Source: Schistocephalus solidus (Eukaryota > Platyhelminthes > Cestoda > Diphyllobothriidea > Diphyllobothriidae). Taken from it: a DNA stretch of 64,000 nt. Location of the stretch: contig WEDG01012187.1 of assembly GCA_017591395.1 (NCBI GenBank), forward strand, positions 1-64,000, given 5' to 3'. The notes beneath the pieces are model-generated. The model saw only the letters and a list, made by a program, of their open reading frames with translations, was not told where the DNA came from and made no database searches. Shown piece after piece: positions 33,398 to 45,968 of this stretch. Position 1 is the stretch's first letter. Each line of letters starts with the position of its first letter. Both the position numbers and the translations under genes were made by a program.

Positions 33398-35540
33398 ATA
33401 AAACAACAACATAAACGAGTAAAATTTAAAGGGGGGCAGGGGCCAATCAGACATCAGTGGCGCCAGTCCGGAGGTGATTACGCATGGCCCTGTGTGCCGG
33501 TGCCAGATCGATAAATCGATTGACGGAGTTCTCATCAGAGGACAAGGCTTTAATCAATTCTCGGCTTGTTTCGAATCTGGCATGGGCCATTATCTTCGTG
33601 GCTGTGAAGTTAAACTCGGGACCCGTTTCGTAGGTGTGAGCAGCCACTTGCGATAAACCATCACCCCGTCTCACAGCAAGCTTATGCTCGTATATGCGCG
33701 ATCCAGTCTGTACTGTGTAGTTACAGGAACAGTTTTGGCGCGGGATGCGATACAGCAACCCCGGCTTCTCATTGGGATTTAATTTGTCCTTGATTCTCAT
33801 GACCTTACTGCGCATGGTAGCTTTGGGTCGGTGTGCGATTCCGACACCAAGTCCCGCAACAACGCGCTCGGTCGTTTCTGACACGTCCTTGATGTATGAC
33901 ATCGCATGCCATACCGTTGAAGTTGGTTCTGGTTGGGTCCTCCGGTGGCGAACACGTAGGCATCCGCTTATGAACGCCTTCGGATAACCGTTCCGCATAA
34001 ACTGTTTGTGGAGGTAACGGGCCTCACGTTATTTTCCGCCAGGTTGCCGCAATGAGTCTGGATGCGTTTAAACAGTGTTCTCACACAACTTCGTTTGCGA
34101 GCCACCGGACGTTTTCTGTGAAAATTTAGTAGCTGCGTGGTGTTCGCTGCTTTCCTCTAGACAGCCGTTTCTATTTCACCGTTGGGACGTCACCTGACAA
34201 TTACATCAAGGAAGAGGAGCTGCTGCTCTTTTTCTTCTTCCCTCGTGAATTGTATACATGGGAAGATCGAGTTAAGATGACCATGGAAATGCTGCAGCAT
34301 GTTCCTCTTCACGAAAAAAATATGTTGTCTACGTAACGGCGCCAAAAGATAGGCTGCTGTCGGGTGAAAGCGATCTTTTCCAGCTCTTGTAGGACCAATT
34401 CTGCCACTAAACCAGAGTTTGGGGAACCCATTGGAGTTCCCTTGATCTGCTCCGACAAAATTGAAGTAGGTCTTTTGACAGAATTCGAACAGCTTCATAC
34501 GCTTTTCAATTTGAAGGGAACTCTGGGTTACTTCGTATGAATCCTTTAAGTTTCCTACACAAAACTTCTTGTAGCTAAACTCGGTGGGATGGATGTGAAT
34601 AAGGACGTCACGTCAAAGGAGACCATCACTTCGTCTGATTAAATCCTCCACTCTTGGAGGTCTGCCAGGAATTAGGAGGCTGAACGGACTGAGGCAGGCG
34701 AATTGTTTTGGACGAATTTTTAGTTTCGAGTACATCCATTTTGCTAGATTATAGGTGGGGCTATCTTCCAGGGTGACTATTGGCCGCAGTGGAACATTTC
34801 GTTTATGGACCTTTGGAAGACCATAGATGCGAGCCAGAGCCGTATCCGTTGGTTTCATTAGGCGCCGTTCGTTCTCCGTAATCACATTTTGGCATTTGAA
34901 TTCTCCAAGTAATTTATCCAACCGACTTGCTACTATTTTGACTTGTGTGTCCTTTGCTGGTCTGTAAAATTATCTATCATCAAGTAGAGCCTTAGCTTTC
35001 CTTACGACATTTGATCGTCCCATATCAGCATGTAAAATGATAATTTGTTCGTCCATCCTTAGTTTCTTCATAGCTTTTGACTCACTCTTTGAAACATTGG
35101 ATTGGTCTGTGTGCCATCAGTAAAGATTTAAGACGTTGTCGGACAGACTATTCCTCGATTTCAGTTGTTTCAGTTCTCACAAGCATGGATTCCAGGGCTA
35201 CAATAAAGTCGACAGCGTCGGCATCGGCGCTGTTAAAAAAAGCTTCATGGTGCAGCACCCGTAGTTTTTGCTCAGTTAGTTGTTTTGATGAGAGGTTGTG
35301 GACCAGGTTCGAGCTTCCTGTGTCAGATGCCTGCAACTTATTCAGTTTTTGCCAAAATTACTCGCTTCTGGACTTGTCTGTGCCACGCTAGAGCCAAGAT
35401 TGTTTTACCAAGACCCTTAGTGATGGCCTCACCGATAACACAGGCACACTCTCTTATTCTGCTCGTTCACAGCCTTGTATTTTTGTAGACGCCACTGGCA
35501 GTCATCAATCAGAACTCTAGTCATCTGCTTGATAAATCGC
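33350..35540 (-). mobile_element. Penelope-like element E (second subfamily; RT plus GIY-YIG, decayed)
   Basis: On the minus strand: N-terminal KYKAVNEQNKRVCLCYR and SNLVHNLSSKQLTEQKLRVL, then HHEAFFNSADADAVDFI (35460-35150). RT fingers read ARIYGLPKVHKRNVPLRPIV and the LAKWMYSKL block (34860-34720). The palm reads FWRRYVDNIFF (about 34345-34313) and EEKEQQLLFLDVIV (about 34235-34195). The connector is FMRNGYPKAFISGCL, MSYIKDVSETTERVVAGLGV and AHRPKATMRSKVMRIKDKLN (33998-33780). The GIY-YIG-like stretch is GLLYRIPRQNCSCNYTVQTG and C-terminal SDENSVNRFIDLAPAHRAMR, with the stop at 33447. The catalytic YVDD is YVDN, and stops and frameshifts occur in the N-terminal half and palm, while the last 183 codons remain open. 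The GIY-YIG cleaves target DNA in active relatives; here the conserved Gly of the second motif is altered. Confidence 0.9.
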
Positions 35541-37250
35541 CTGACAACTTCCCTGCTCATGACCGTGTTAAAAGGTGCCTTATATCTAAAGCATCACGGC
35601 GTCAGTCCCTATTGCACGCATTGGTGCAAAAAAACGTAGTTTCTTATATGTTGCTGCCTCTCGTGTAGTGAATATCGCCCAGCTCTGAGCTGTCCGAAGC
35701 GCATCGTGCCCGAATTTTTCACGAAAGGAGGCGAATGTCCGCATTCCAGGTGTTGGTTATGTTTTAACGATGGTGCACATCCCTACTGAAATTCGCCATG
35801 ACGCTTGGTGACCAGAGAGCATACTTCTTTCTCTGTGTGCTTGAAGTAAATACTTTATCACACGCATATGTTTTCAAATGCTACTGATGCACGAAGTAGC
35901 TTTTGATATTTACTTTGTGGTTGTCTAGTGTTCCCTTTTCCATTTTTTTGACATACTTCAGCTACGTGCAAAAAATTGGAAGTTCCAAGGTGTACACTTA
36001 AATTTCCCTCAAGTAAACTGAAGCGATAAAAAGTAAGAAGACCTCATGTTGACAGTTGTATCAAGGGTGGCCAGAGAGGTACAGCAGCTAAAAACCTTAA
36101 CCAATAAAAACATAAACTCTTTCGTGATGGGCGAAGCCACAAACGATCGAGGTTTGTGAGTCTGCAAAGTTTATCAAAAGTCAAATTTTGATGTTCGAGG
36201 CTAGAACTACCTTTCTAATAAAATACTGACTGAATTTGAATTTCTTCTACTCACGCCCGTGTAGGGAGTTAAAAACGAGCAGTATTCCACGTCGGGCCTA
36301 GCGTACATTTGATAAATGTGGAGTCTAACATCGATCGATTTGAAATTTCAGAGGAAAATACTTGTGGTTCTGCGTGCAATGCTCTGAAATAATAAGAACG
36401 TTGGAATATAATATTCCCAGCTTCTTTATAACTTCGGGCACATTTAGATCGGGACCACCTATGTTTATTTGAGGCTGATGATCGTCGCCAAACACCGTAA
36501 TGGAGCATTTATGCGAGGAAAAGGCGCCATTTGTAGTACCACTGCCGGATTGTATCAACAGGCAAATTTCAGCTCATCAGAACATGCGAAAAGCCGACCA
36601 TTGTTGTTATAATATTGGTTTCACTATTTTTGCCGTTTATGCCCCTAATTATCTTCATAAATAAGCGTGATTGAAACATGCGACTTATTTTGACAAACAA
36701 TAATAAAGTTTGGTGCACTGGTCAAACAAATGACTGCTGAATCGTTTGTCCATATTTCTGCGCACAAAAGGCCCTATTGTGCGCAATGTTACATTAATCA
36801 AACTCCCACATTCGCAGACGGACCAGGAAAAGCTTCATACTGTTGCAGAAGAGGGATCTCCGCATGCTTAATCCAAAGTCAAGTCAAATACAGAAGAAAG
36901 TTTCTTCCCACTATCGCCCACCATAACTAAACGCACAACTACCTCCGACCTTATAATAAAGCTGCTTCTCCGAGAGATACCCTATTTTGATCTAGGGAAG
37001 AAGTCCCACGCCCTCTAGCACTTCCTCTACAGTAGCCGTTATATGGGAATCTTAACATGCGCGATACTTTAGGTACATTATCCTACTTATGAATTTCTTG
37101 GTTATGCTCTCAGTTGGTAGTGGAGCGCTTATCAATCGCGTTACGGAGCACACTCGTCCTGCTGTGCTTTCGGGTCCAACTCTAGAGCTCTGCAGGGAGC
37201 CATAGAACAGCTAGTATATTATTGGCAGAATAGTCTACCGACAAGGACAA
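35541..37250. other. Non-coding spacer
   Basis: No supported gene. Two overlapping minus-strand frames at 36269-36558 share no recognisable motif with any family I know. Confidence 0.4.
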
Positions 37251-37400
37251 GGGAAACTGTAATGAAAATTTCTGGCTTTTAGCTGTCATCAGCAAACCAT
37301 AAACTACCCCACGTTTTGCAAGACACAAGGATCAAATCCGTGACCGGTTGGTTAGAAGTACAATACTCTAACCATTTAGCCAGAAGCTCGTTGTTCTGTC
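37250..37400 (-). repeat. tRNA-derived SINE, hammerhead family (type A), head and ribozyme segment
   Basis: On the minus strand an A-box-like TGGCTAAATGGTTAGAGTAT (about 37383-37364) and a B-box GGATTTGATCC (about 37338-37328) are followed by CGTGGGGTAGTTTATGG. The hammerhead segment comes next, at 37299-37254. The 3' tail seen in other copies is not evident. Confidence 0.7.
37254..37299 (-). ncRNA. Hammerhead-ribozyme-like segment of a type A SINE
   Basis: The minus strand gives CTGATGA, one C, a stem AGCT-AAA-AGCC, one A, GAAA, then TTTTCATT. Core and GAAA are intact. Stem III has decayed and stem I (GGTTTG / ACAGTT) no longer pairs, so this copy should not cleave. Confidence 0.5.
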
Positions 37401-40105
37401 GATGTCAATCTAGTATATTTACTAGGACATTTGGACCCTCATCCACGCCTTTCTTAAAGAGCCCTTTCGAATCCTGTAGAGTTTCCCGCGGCACTTAAGT
37501 ATGAATAAGGATTTCAAAACGGTACGCAAAATTGTAATCTAGAAGGCTTGACCCAGGAGCACTGGTTAACTTCCGGTTTGACTACTGGGAAGATTCACCG
37601 CTACGCAATATATTCAAGCTGCAGTAAACGGCTCGAATTCCAAAACTTAGAGCTAATAACTTTCTTGTTTTAGTAAATAATCTTGTTTTTAGCTGGCATA
37701 CTCGACAGTGGTCCCTTATGTCTCCTTGAACCCTGTTCTGCACAGCTCAAAACCATTTTAACGCATTCGAGGTATTTTAAAAATGGTGATTTACCCTGCG
37801 TCCTTCTCAAATTTGCTTGTTTATCGATTCTTTTGAGGCTTTATAAGCGAGTTGCGATAGACATAAGCACGGTTTTCTCTATGTTCTAGATGTTAGAGGA
37901 GCCGTACTAACGGCCTCGATCGCATGCAACGCTATCGATCCGCCCATATGCCGTGCGCGTACCTATGTCGCGCCAGGTGCCGACAGGATTGGAGCTCTGC
38001 CCACCCAGTCCGATGCCTCGGAAGTCTAACCGCTCAAGGACACTATCTGCTTTGTCGATTTCAGCTTGACCTTAGACATTCCCTTGTGCTCATTTTCGCC
38101 TTAGATACGCCGTCAAAAACACGTCAACATTCTTCTCTTCGTTCGCCCTTGCTGTTGAGTTATGATTTAAGGAATCGATTGACTGGACTTGTGGGATGAG
38201 CGACCATGAAGACATGCGGCAAATTCAATACAACTTGGCAACGCAGAACTCACAGCGTTTTGTTCCGGGGAACAGTTACTGTCTATCCTTTGACAACAGC
38301 AAAGGGCTAGGTTCAAGGCATGTCATTTGAACACGCTGGAGTCAATGATGGAAAAGTTAAGTTGCTTTGTTTAAAAGTTAGGAAGACATTTTTTGAGTTG
38401 CGTTTGCCAACGTCATTAATGCGTGGAACATGAGGTTTTTATTAAGTGAATGTTGGGCGCCAAAGAGCTGGAGCGGTAGACTGACATGATTCTGCTGCAG
38501 ATCCCTCATGACTTCCAATTCGATGAAACCGTCAAACGAATTTTCAGATTCCTTCGGAGAGAAGCTATCACTGTTCCATATATGGTATCTGTGCGTACAA
38601 TTGGTAAGGAAGGAGGCAGAAGGTTATCGGACGCTCACGAGTATCTTCAACCACAAAGGCGAAAATTTCAAACTGCAGATGATGACAAAAGATCCATTTA
38701 AATGCCTTCACCTTTATGTGCACTCTTCACTCACCTTGCATTACTGAGCTCAGAACCCGTCTGCTCAGTGAAATTGAACAAGACCCAAACTCCATCATGC
38801 AGACATTAAGCATGATTAAGATATTCTGGAGCAACCCAGCTCATCACTTGCCGTTCATACTGTCAACAACAAACATTCGATGTCACATACATGTCACAGA
38901 CTCAACCTCCCAAAAACAAAAAACTTCATGTTGAATGGCCTGTCGTTCATATCTGTCCATGCAAGAAGCTCTTTTGGCAGAAATTCCATAAAGGAAAGCA
39001 TAAAGAATATCTCTGTCCACCTTGCTAACCCTCAGAATCATGGTTACGCAAAAGGACAGCAGCCTTGTGGTGTACGTAGATGTCCGCTCTCATAGTCACA
39101 AGCGCCACCGCTTACCCATATCACCTCTGATCCGCATAGCATGTGTGAAAAACACTGCGCGACACCCAGCGAGATTTTTCTCTCCACCGATTGGCTACAG
39201 TCGACCGAAGTTCGGACGCATTCACTTCTGCCAGTACATGCCTGTTGAGAAGGCTTGATGCAACTGCCTAGGGTGCTGCGTGGAAACTCTCTACCTCAGT
39301 AAATGTTGTCCATTTCACTGTCCTCCGCGTCTTCTGGCTTAGGAAATGTCAACTTCTCAATCGTTGTACTTCGGCACCCACTCTGTGTCACCATGTCGGA
39401 TGTCAAAGGATTTTGCCTTCCGGATGAGGTCAACATGGGGAGACTAAAATGGGTGGTACCCTTGGTTACAGTGGAGGGCCCAGAGACATTTACATGGGCG
39501 GCAAAGGAGATTAGTGAGGTTGCAACCAGCTATATTGGAGGCTCGATGGTTGCAACGAAGACCAGTCCGTCAGAGCAGATTAGGTCTGACGTGGGGTCTG
39601 AGCAGATGCGGAAAAGAGCCTCGACGATCGTGCTCAGTCCAGCGCTCAGAATCCTCTGTTGCACGAAGGAAGCTTTCAATTGGTGGGGAAACCAGTCAAC
39701 TAAGCCACTGACAGGCGGGTGGCTGGCTGTCTTCTAGATCAGCATGCAGCCTAAGGCGACTGAGTGAGATTGGAGCGTGTGAGACACAAATGCAGCACAA
39801 CGAGTAGTTGTGGCGTTGTAAGGGCTACCGAAATTGGCGATCAAACAACCAAGAAAGGCCTTTGCCAGTGTTGTGCCCTCGAAGCGCCGTAGGAAAATGG
39901 CTCCTTGCCATCGTTCGAAGCAAGGTGAGCAGGCAGGAACAGTGGCTAGACAGAGGCAGACAATCTATAATGACCGTTAAGGTCCTAACACGTTTGACGC
40001 AGACAGCTCATTCTGGATCAGTATCGACGATCAGTTTGCCATAGGCCTTATTTCGCCTTCTGAAGTGAAGTACATACACTTGTCAGATAGGTGCCTGACC
40101 CTCAC
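37401..40105. other. Spacer with unassigned open frames
   Basis: Open frames exist on the plus strand at 38486-38701, 38716-38934, 39022-39258 and 39303-39737 (144 codons); the last is also largely open on the minus strand. None carries a motif I recognise. The neighbouring frames could be one decayed coding unit or chance. I do not call a gene. Confidence 0.35.
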
Positions 40106-40114
40106 CGTTCTTGT

Positions 40115-40375
40115 TTTTAAAATGTTACCCGAAGCGGGCGTTGAACACCATTCAAATGTGTTGCAATTGTCAAATATGGCTTTGAGGAGAGACCAAAGCT
40201 TGGTCAATTTGTTTTGCAGGGGAGTGCCTGCCAACAGGAGACGGTAAGGCGCGGTGTAGTACGCGTTAAACATTTTAGTCACGTTTGCATTTGTGATTCT
40301 TCATTCAGTGACCCTTTTCCCTGATCATGTACTTTCAATTTACCTCTCTTGGCCATCGCCTCAATTGCGAAGAAT
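40115..40375 (-). pseudogene. Fragment of a Brahma/SMARCA4-type SNF2 chromatin-remodeling ATPase
   Basis: The minus-strand frame 40282-40031 reads MFNAYYTAPYRLLLAGTPLQ then NKLTKLWSLL, followed by IFDNCNTFE. This matches SNF2 helicase motif III and the next block of Brahma/BRG1 proteins (usual form: hry.APhRLLLTGTPLQNKLpELWaLLNFLLPtIF.sc.TFEqWFNAPF). One base out of frame upstream is the equivalent of the DEGHRMKN Walker B block, here EKGH-stop-MKNHKCK, preceded by KYMI. The 'NFLLPT' segment and the 'QWFNAPF' end carry deletions. With a stop, a frameshift and deletions this is a relic, not an exon in use. SNF2 ATPases drive ATP-dependent nucleosome sliding. The fragment lies 0.4 kb beyond the 3' end of a Gypsy element. 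Confidence 0.88.
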
Positions 40376-40807
40376 AAGCTCATCCAATATGAAACTTGAT
40401 TATTTGGCCCTAGTCTTCTGAGCTAAGGCCAAGCCCCCAAAGTCAATGGGAGATCGGTGTCACGGTGTAGGTAAGCCGAGCGCCAGTCACCCAGGGCCCA
40501 AGCAGTCAGCTGGGAAGGGACTCGGACGAGTAGACTGCCACAATCCCGGTCTCACACATAGGACCCGCTGGAACTTCCCAGTTTGGGTATGGATCAGTGG
40601 TACCCTTAGGCACGAACTACTCCATAAGCGAACACAGACAGTAACAACGAGAGACATGCCAAGGATTTCAAATTATGCACCATATGTGTTGCTAACTTGA
40701 ACGATGCTATAACCGATGCTAGACGACGGATGTCAAGATAACACAGTGTTCATGCAATAAATAGAAGTTGAATTTGAACAAACTGAGAGTGCTATAGGTG
40801 CTATAGT

Positions 40808-43800
40808 TCATGCGGAGTGGTTAACTTTCAGCAAAACAAAACGTACAGTTAAAAAGGGCGAACAGTTAGCTAAAGGCAAGATAGTCGGGCACCTCGGCGC
40901 AGGATTCTCCTCCAAGACCGGAGGATGGCACAAAAACGGTGCCGAAGGATGTGTAGCAGTTAAAAAATTGGCAACGAAATGGTTAGGAAACTGAACATGA
41001 CGACCACTGTGAGTAATATACACGTTGTGCGTGGCAGGATAATGTTAGGCTTTGTGGCTCGTGTGTTGAAGCCTGATGAGGTCGCAGTTGAAAGGTGCGT
41101 ACTGGGAGGGAGAGGAAGCAGGCGGGACGGATGGAAAGAGGGTTGAGGAGGCAAAGTAGCAGGGGGTAGGGGACCACAGGGCTCGTCTGGCGGAGTGTCC
41201 GCGATAGCAGATTTGAGGTGGTCCACCCTCACAACTTCCTCGCGAGTTCCACATTGGTTGCGGAAGGTCTGCGTTCCTCGGTAGACAACCCGGAATGGAC
41301 CATCCTAGGGATTTCACTAGTCGGCGTACTCGATCACATCGGAGATAGACGTGAGAGCAGGTCGCCAGGTATTTCTCTATATAAGACTCGGATACTGATG
41401 GCCTGGGCGGAACCGTGATGAGAGCCCACATGAATTGCCGTAGGCGGTGCAGGAGGTTAGGCGGATCCCCAATCGCACCAAGAGGACTTGACAAGATCAT
41501 CTCACAAGGAAGTCATATGGTGGCAGCGAACACAAGTTCAACGGTGGAGAAATCACGGTCCGGCTTAAGAGCGGAGTGGATGCCCAACAGAACCAGGGGA
41601 AAGTGGTCCGTCAAGTTCTCCGGATCATTCGTGGGGCGTAGAGAGGCCTACAAGTGGCGGTGGAACCGCTCGACCATCCCGTTAGCAGCCATGTGATAGG
41701 ATGTCGTGCGGATGTGGGTACAGCCTAAAAAGGAAAGGATAGACTGGAAAATATTAGACTAAAACTGGGCACTGTGATCAGTCATGATAGTGGACAGGGC
41801 ACAAGCGATGGCAACCCAAGAAATGAGAAATGGTTTGACTATAGTTGAAGCAGCGACATCAGGCAGAGGGATGGCTTCTAACCGCTGGGTAAATCGATCC
41901 ACACAAGTGAGAAGATAGGAAAAGCCACTAGCCAGAAGCAGGGGGTCTGTAATGTCCATGTGAACGTGGCTGAACCTTGCACCAGGGCCGGGGAAAGTGC
42001 CAATGGAGGCCTTGGTTTGCAGCTGGACCTTGCTCCGTTGACAAGTGACAAAAGCCCTTATCCCAATTTTCAAATCCTTGTGCATCCCAGGCCAAACGTA
42101 GTGATCGGAAGCCAGCTTCTCGTTCGCCCAGAGTAAGAAAGGTTGTGCAGGGAAGAGAAGACTTTACGACGAAGGGATGGTGGCACAAATTGACGATGGT
42201 ATGGAGTGGAGACGTCGCATAAAATGATGCCATTGCCAGTAGTCAGTGATAGCTCCTTGAGTTGAAGTCCAGAAGCATTCTCGTCACAAGTCGAACCAAC
42301 ACGGCAGCATCTATCTTAGTGAGGTTGATCCCAGGAGAAAGTTGGTGAGTGATGGAGGGCCTGGACAGAGCGTCAGCCAGCTCATTGCATGCCCCCTCGA
42401 TGTGGCAAATGTCTTAGGTGAACTGCAAGATATACTCCAGTTGGCGAAGATCCCGGGAGTTGAGTTTATCGGAATTTGACTTGAGGGCGAAGGAAAGGCT
42501 TACGAACCATGAAGACTGTGGAGTCCTTGCCCTCAAAAATGGACCGGAAGTGTTTCACGACAAGAAAGACAGCAAACAGCTCCCGTACAAATGGGCTGTA
42601 GTACGATCCGACAGGTGTTAACTTTCAGGAGATGAACGCTAAGGGTGTGGTTTGACCTGCAATATGCTACTGAAGCACTGCACTGACTTCTACGTTGGAG
42701 GCACCAACCATGAGGGAGACGGAAGCATCAGGAGCAGAATGCCTTAGGAGAGTGGCCTCGGCCAGAGCAGCTTCCAACTTCTCAAAAGAAACGAGGGCGT
42801 CTGCAGTAAGCTCAAAGGAACGTTCAAGACCAGAGAGGAGATTCGTGAACGACAGAATGGTGTCGGTACAGTAAGGGAGGAGCAGGTGGTAGAAATTCAC
42901 CATGCCCAGATATCGTTGCAACAGACGCTTTGAAGGGGGAGGTGGCAACTCACAGATAGCCAAAACCTTCAAAGAGAGAGGATGGGTGCCATTGCTGTCG
43001 ACCAGGTGTCCTATAAAATTGAAAGTAGACACATCGAAGACACATTTGGACAGGGTAAGGACAACGCCAAATTGTTGAACGTGGTCAACCACCTTTGTAA
43101 GATGTTCAATATGTTCGTCGGTGGTGGAGCTGGCTACTAAGAGGTCATCAGTACAGGCGAAGACAAAGGATAAGCCATGAAGCACTCTATCTACGAACTT
43201 CTGGAAAGTTTGTGAGGCGTTAAGGAGTCCGAAAAACATACGCAGAAACTCAGAGAGGCCAAAGGATGCGGTAACGGCTGTCTTCTAAACATCCTCTAGG
43301 GCTTTAGGGATTTAGTGAAATACACGAACCAGGTAGATCTTCGAAAACACAGACTTGCCAGAAACCCTGAAGATACAGGACAGAGTAGCGGTCAGGGTTG
43401 CTGACATTGTTTAAGGCTCTATAATCATCGCAAGGCTGCCAATCATCCGTCTGTGGTTTAATAACCATTTGCAATAGAGAGGCCCAGAGACTGTCAGACT
43501 GTCTAATAATCCCTGGTTAAAACATGTGATCAAACTCAGTACTGGCAGCCGCAAGACCGGTGAGAGCAAGACAGCGGGGTTAAGAGAAAACCGGAGGACC
43601 AGTCGTCTTTATTTGATGAAATATATAATGGGGCACTGAGGGGTCAGAAATGTGGGGCTTCGTAAGAGAAGGGTATTTGACTAAAAGTTCACGAAACGTA
43701 CCATCAGGGTGTGGGTCAAGGACAGAAAGACGGTTGGAAACGGGGGATGGGTGAAAGCCCTTGAGAGAGAAAGAGAGAGAGGGTAGTGGCGTGAGAATGA

Positions 43801-44650
43801 AGGCGATGTTACCTGCAGTAAACTAGAAGGTCAAAAGCGGCTGGAAAGTCAGTCTCAAGGATAGCGGTAGGAACGTCAGCGCCGACGACGGTCAAAGAGA
43901 ATAGTTGCCTGAGACCTATGTCAAGGAAGAGGGATCGGGATGAAAAAGTTGCTATAGAAGAAGATGGTACGGCCTGGGGCTGAAAGACCATGGTTGGGGT
44001 AAAGTTAATCGGCGGGGATAGGAGAACTGACATTGATTTGTGCACTAGTGTCGATTAAGAAACATGCGCAACTATTGCTGTCGAAGACGTAAAAGGTGCA
44101 ACCGGTAGAGTTTCCAGAGAGCTCGGTCGCATTTACTCTCCGTTTGACGAATTATATTTGCAGGGTTGGATACAGTACCATGCCTTGGCACCAAAATTAA
44201 CGCGACAGCAACATAGGTTTACGGTTCTGGGGCGAGAACTGGAACGCCGACGGTCGCGGCTAAAGGAACTTTGAGACGGGCCGGCCGATCGGGGAAGCTA
44301 CAAAGTGGCAACAGTCACCGTTAATTGGGCAATCTGTGTCTTGAGCTAAGCCAGTTCAGACGTGGACATAGTTATCAGCTGCGAAACCTGAGCAACCGTT
44401 GTGGGCGAGAGGTGCTCTATCTCCATCATATGATCAGCCATCTCAGTGAGTTTAGAGATATCAAAATCTTCTGATCCAGAAGCCAAAATTAGCTGCGATG
44501 TAGTTGGTAAACGTTCTAAGAACAGAAAGTCAATGCAATGCTTACGACGAAATATCTTTTGGCCAAACGGGAACATCTGTCTCCACAGGCATTCAGGGAC
44601 ATCAACAGACTGCAAGGAGTGGTGCCCATGTGGCCATGCACACCCTTCAT
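40808..44650 (-). mobile_element. Ty3/Gypsy LTR retrotransposon, internal region, decayed
   Basis: On the minus strand: Gag-like LFLERLPTTSQLILASGSED and LTEMADHMMEIEHLSPTTVA (44560-44400), with a degenerate zinc-knuckle-like CNFGAK..C..PC region near 44200. The protease region carries AILETDFPAAFDLLVYC (about 43868-43818). RT follows with FFGLLNASQTFQKFVDRVLH, CTDDLLVASSTTDEHI, FIGHLVDSNGTHP and QRYLGMVNFYHLLLP, and an RNase H start VGASNVEVSAVLQ (43239-42667). The integrase zinc region is HKDLKIGIRAFVTCQRSKV and the core is HVHMDITDPLLLASGFSYLL, TDHSAQF and NGMVERFHRHL (42085-41640), so all three acidic D, D, E residues survive. The pol C-terminus is LHRLRQF...YLRCDRVRR and YITHSGRHVQFPNHFV, to 40808. 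The RT motif YxDD is CTDD. Stops and frameshifts are common. I could not identify LTRs or target-site repeats on either side. Confidence 0.92.
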
Positions 44651-45960
44651 TCTAAGTGAAATGTTGTCTGGAACAAAATTCGCATTGTCGGAGTTTGCCC
44701 CTCCATAAAAGCCGAGAGTTTCTTGAGATCAAGCAATCCGATGACTTATGCATCAATCGACGCAATCAGTTAGATGCCGTGTACAGAATATCAGGGAAAA
44801 ATGGAAGAAACGAGAACCAGTCAATACAGACTGACGCAAACATCGACCGCTAGATAGCGCAAACACCAAATGTCTATCGATTTTCTAAGCCCGGTTGCAA
44901 TTTTAACTGTTTTTTTGAACATTTACTCCAGGCTGGGGAACACGTTCGCAGTGAGCGTCGACAATTTACTCAATCAAGTTTACCAATTTTCTCAAAGAAC
45001 CTATTTGCTTTCAAATTATACTTCTTGGGATGCCTACCTGCTTATTCCTACCGATTCCTATCAGAGAAATCGCAGCTTATGGATCATCTGGCTAAGACTT
45101 TAAGTTACATACTCAAGTTTTCCTCAAAAACGACAGATGAAGCCATCAGCTCGCTAACTGAGGAGGAAACGATCAACTTTCTGAACCGGCGTTTTCCATA
45201 CCATAAAAGGACGAAGACTCTGTCGATGTTAGCTGGCCTATTGGTATGGAAGCAAGTATTGCTGCCCTGCCATCTGCCTGCTTACCTGTTCCTTACGCAA
45301 GCTTGTTTTTCGCTGATATTATCATCAGCGTGGCGTCTTATCCATGGGCCAATATCTCGTGTTCCGAATCCTATCCTGTTTCCTACTGTCTATCTAGTGG
45401 AGCCGAGGTGAACCTGTTTCTTCGACTAAACGTCTTCCGGAAAACAAAATGCCCTGCACTGATAACTGTGACTATTTATGACGAATGCATACCAGGAAGG
45501 ATAAAACCAAAAGATTAACAAAATTCGCCGTCAAACGGCATTCACAGAGATGTCAGCTGAGCGGACTAAGGAAAGACACAATATATTTTTGTAATCAGTC
45601 ATTTCCATCAGTTCACTGAGCCTTAAATATTAACATTGCAAGTCCTCCACGTTCCCATTCATTCAGATGCGCTCCAGAGGACCTATCTGGGAGTGGAGTT
45701 AGCCGCAGTTCTTTTCAATAGAACTGAGTATCAAAACTGTTTGCACGAATGCATTTTATTAAACAAACACTAATTACGTATATTTTCAAAGATGTTCCGT
45801 CATATGGAAATAGAGGGAACTTTGCATGGACCTAATGACAAAGTTAATATTCTTTTGCACGCAACCTTCCACGACAGACAAAAAATTTCCACTTATGAAG
45901 CAAAGGCTGTCGAATAGACTTGATTGGCCTCTGGTCAAACACGAAATTTGATTCTACAAT
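44651..45960. other. Spacer with three overlapping plus-strand open frames, no assignment
   Basis: Frames at 44870-45103, 45025-45411 and 45246-45518 overlap in series on the plus strand and might be one frameshifted coding unit of about 650 bp. The first begins with a hydrophobic stretch after its ATG (SIDFLSPVAILTVFLNIYS) that could be a signal peptide. I recognise no family. Confidence 0.3.
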
Positions 45961-45968
45961 GTTTGACG

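Noticed and set aside
36555..36580. CTGATGA...GAAA on the minus strand
   Set aside because: Only three bases lie between core and GAAA, leaving no stem II.
39303..39737. 144-codon plus-strand frame
   Set aside because: Also mostly open on the other strand, with no motif, splice context or initiation context; kept only as an unassigned region.
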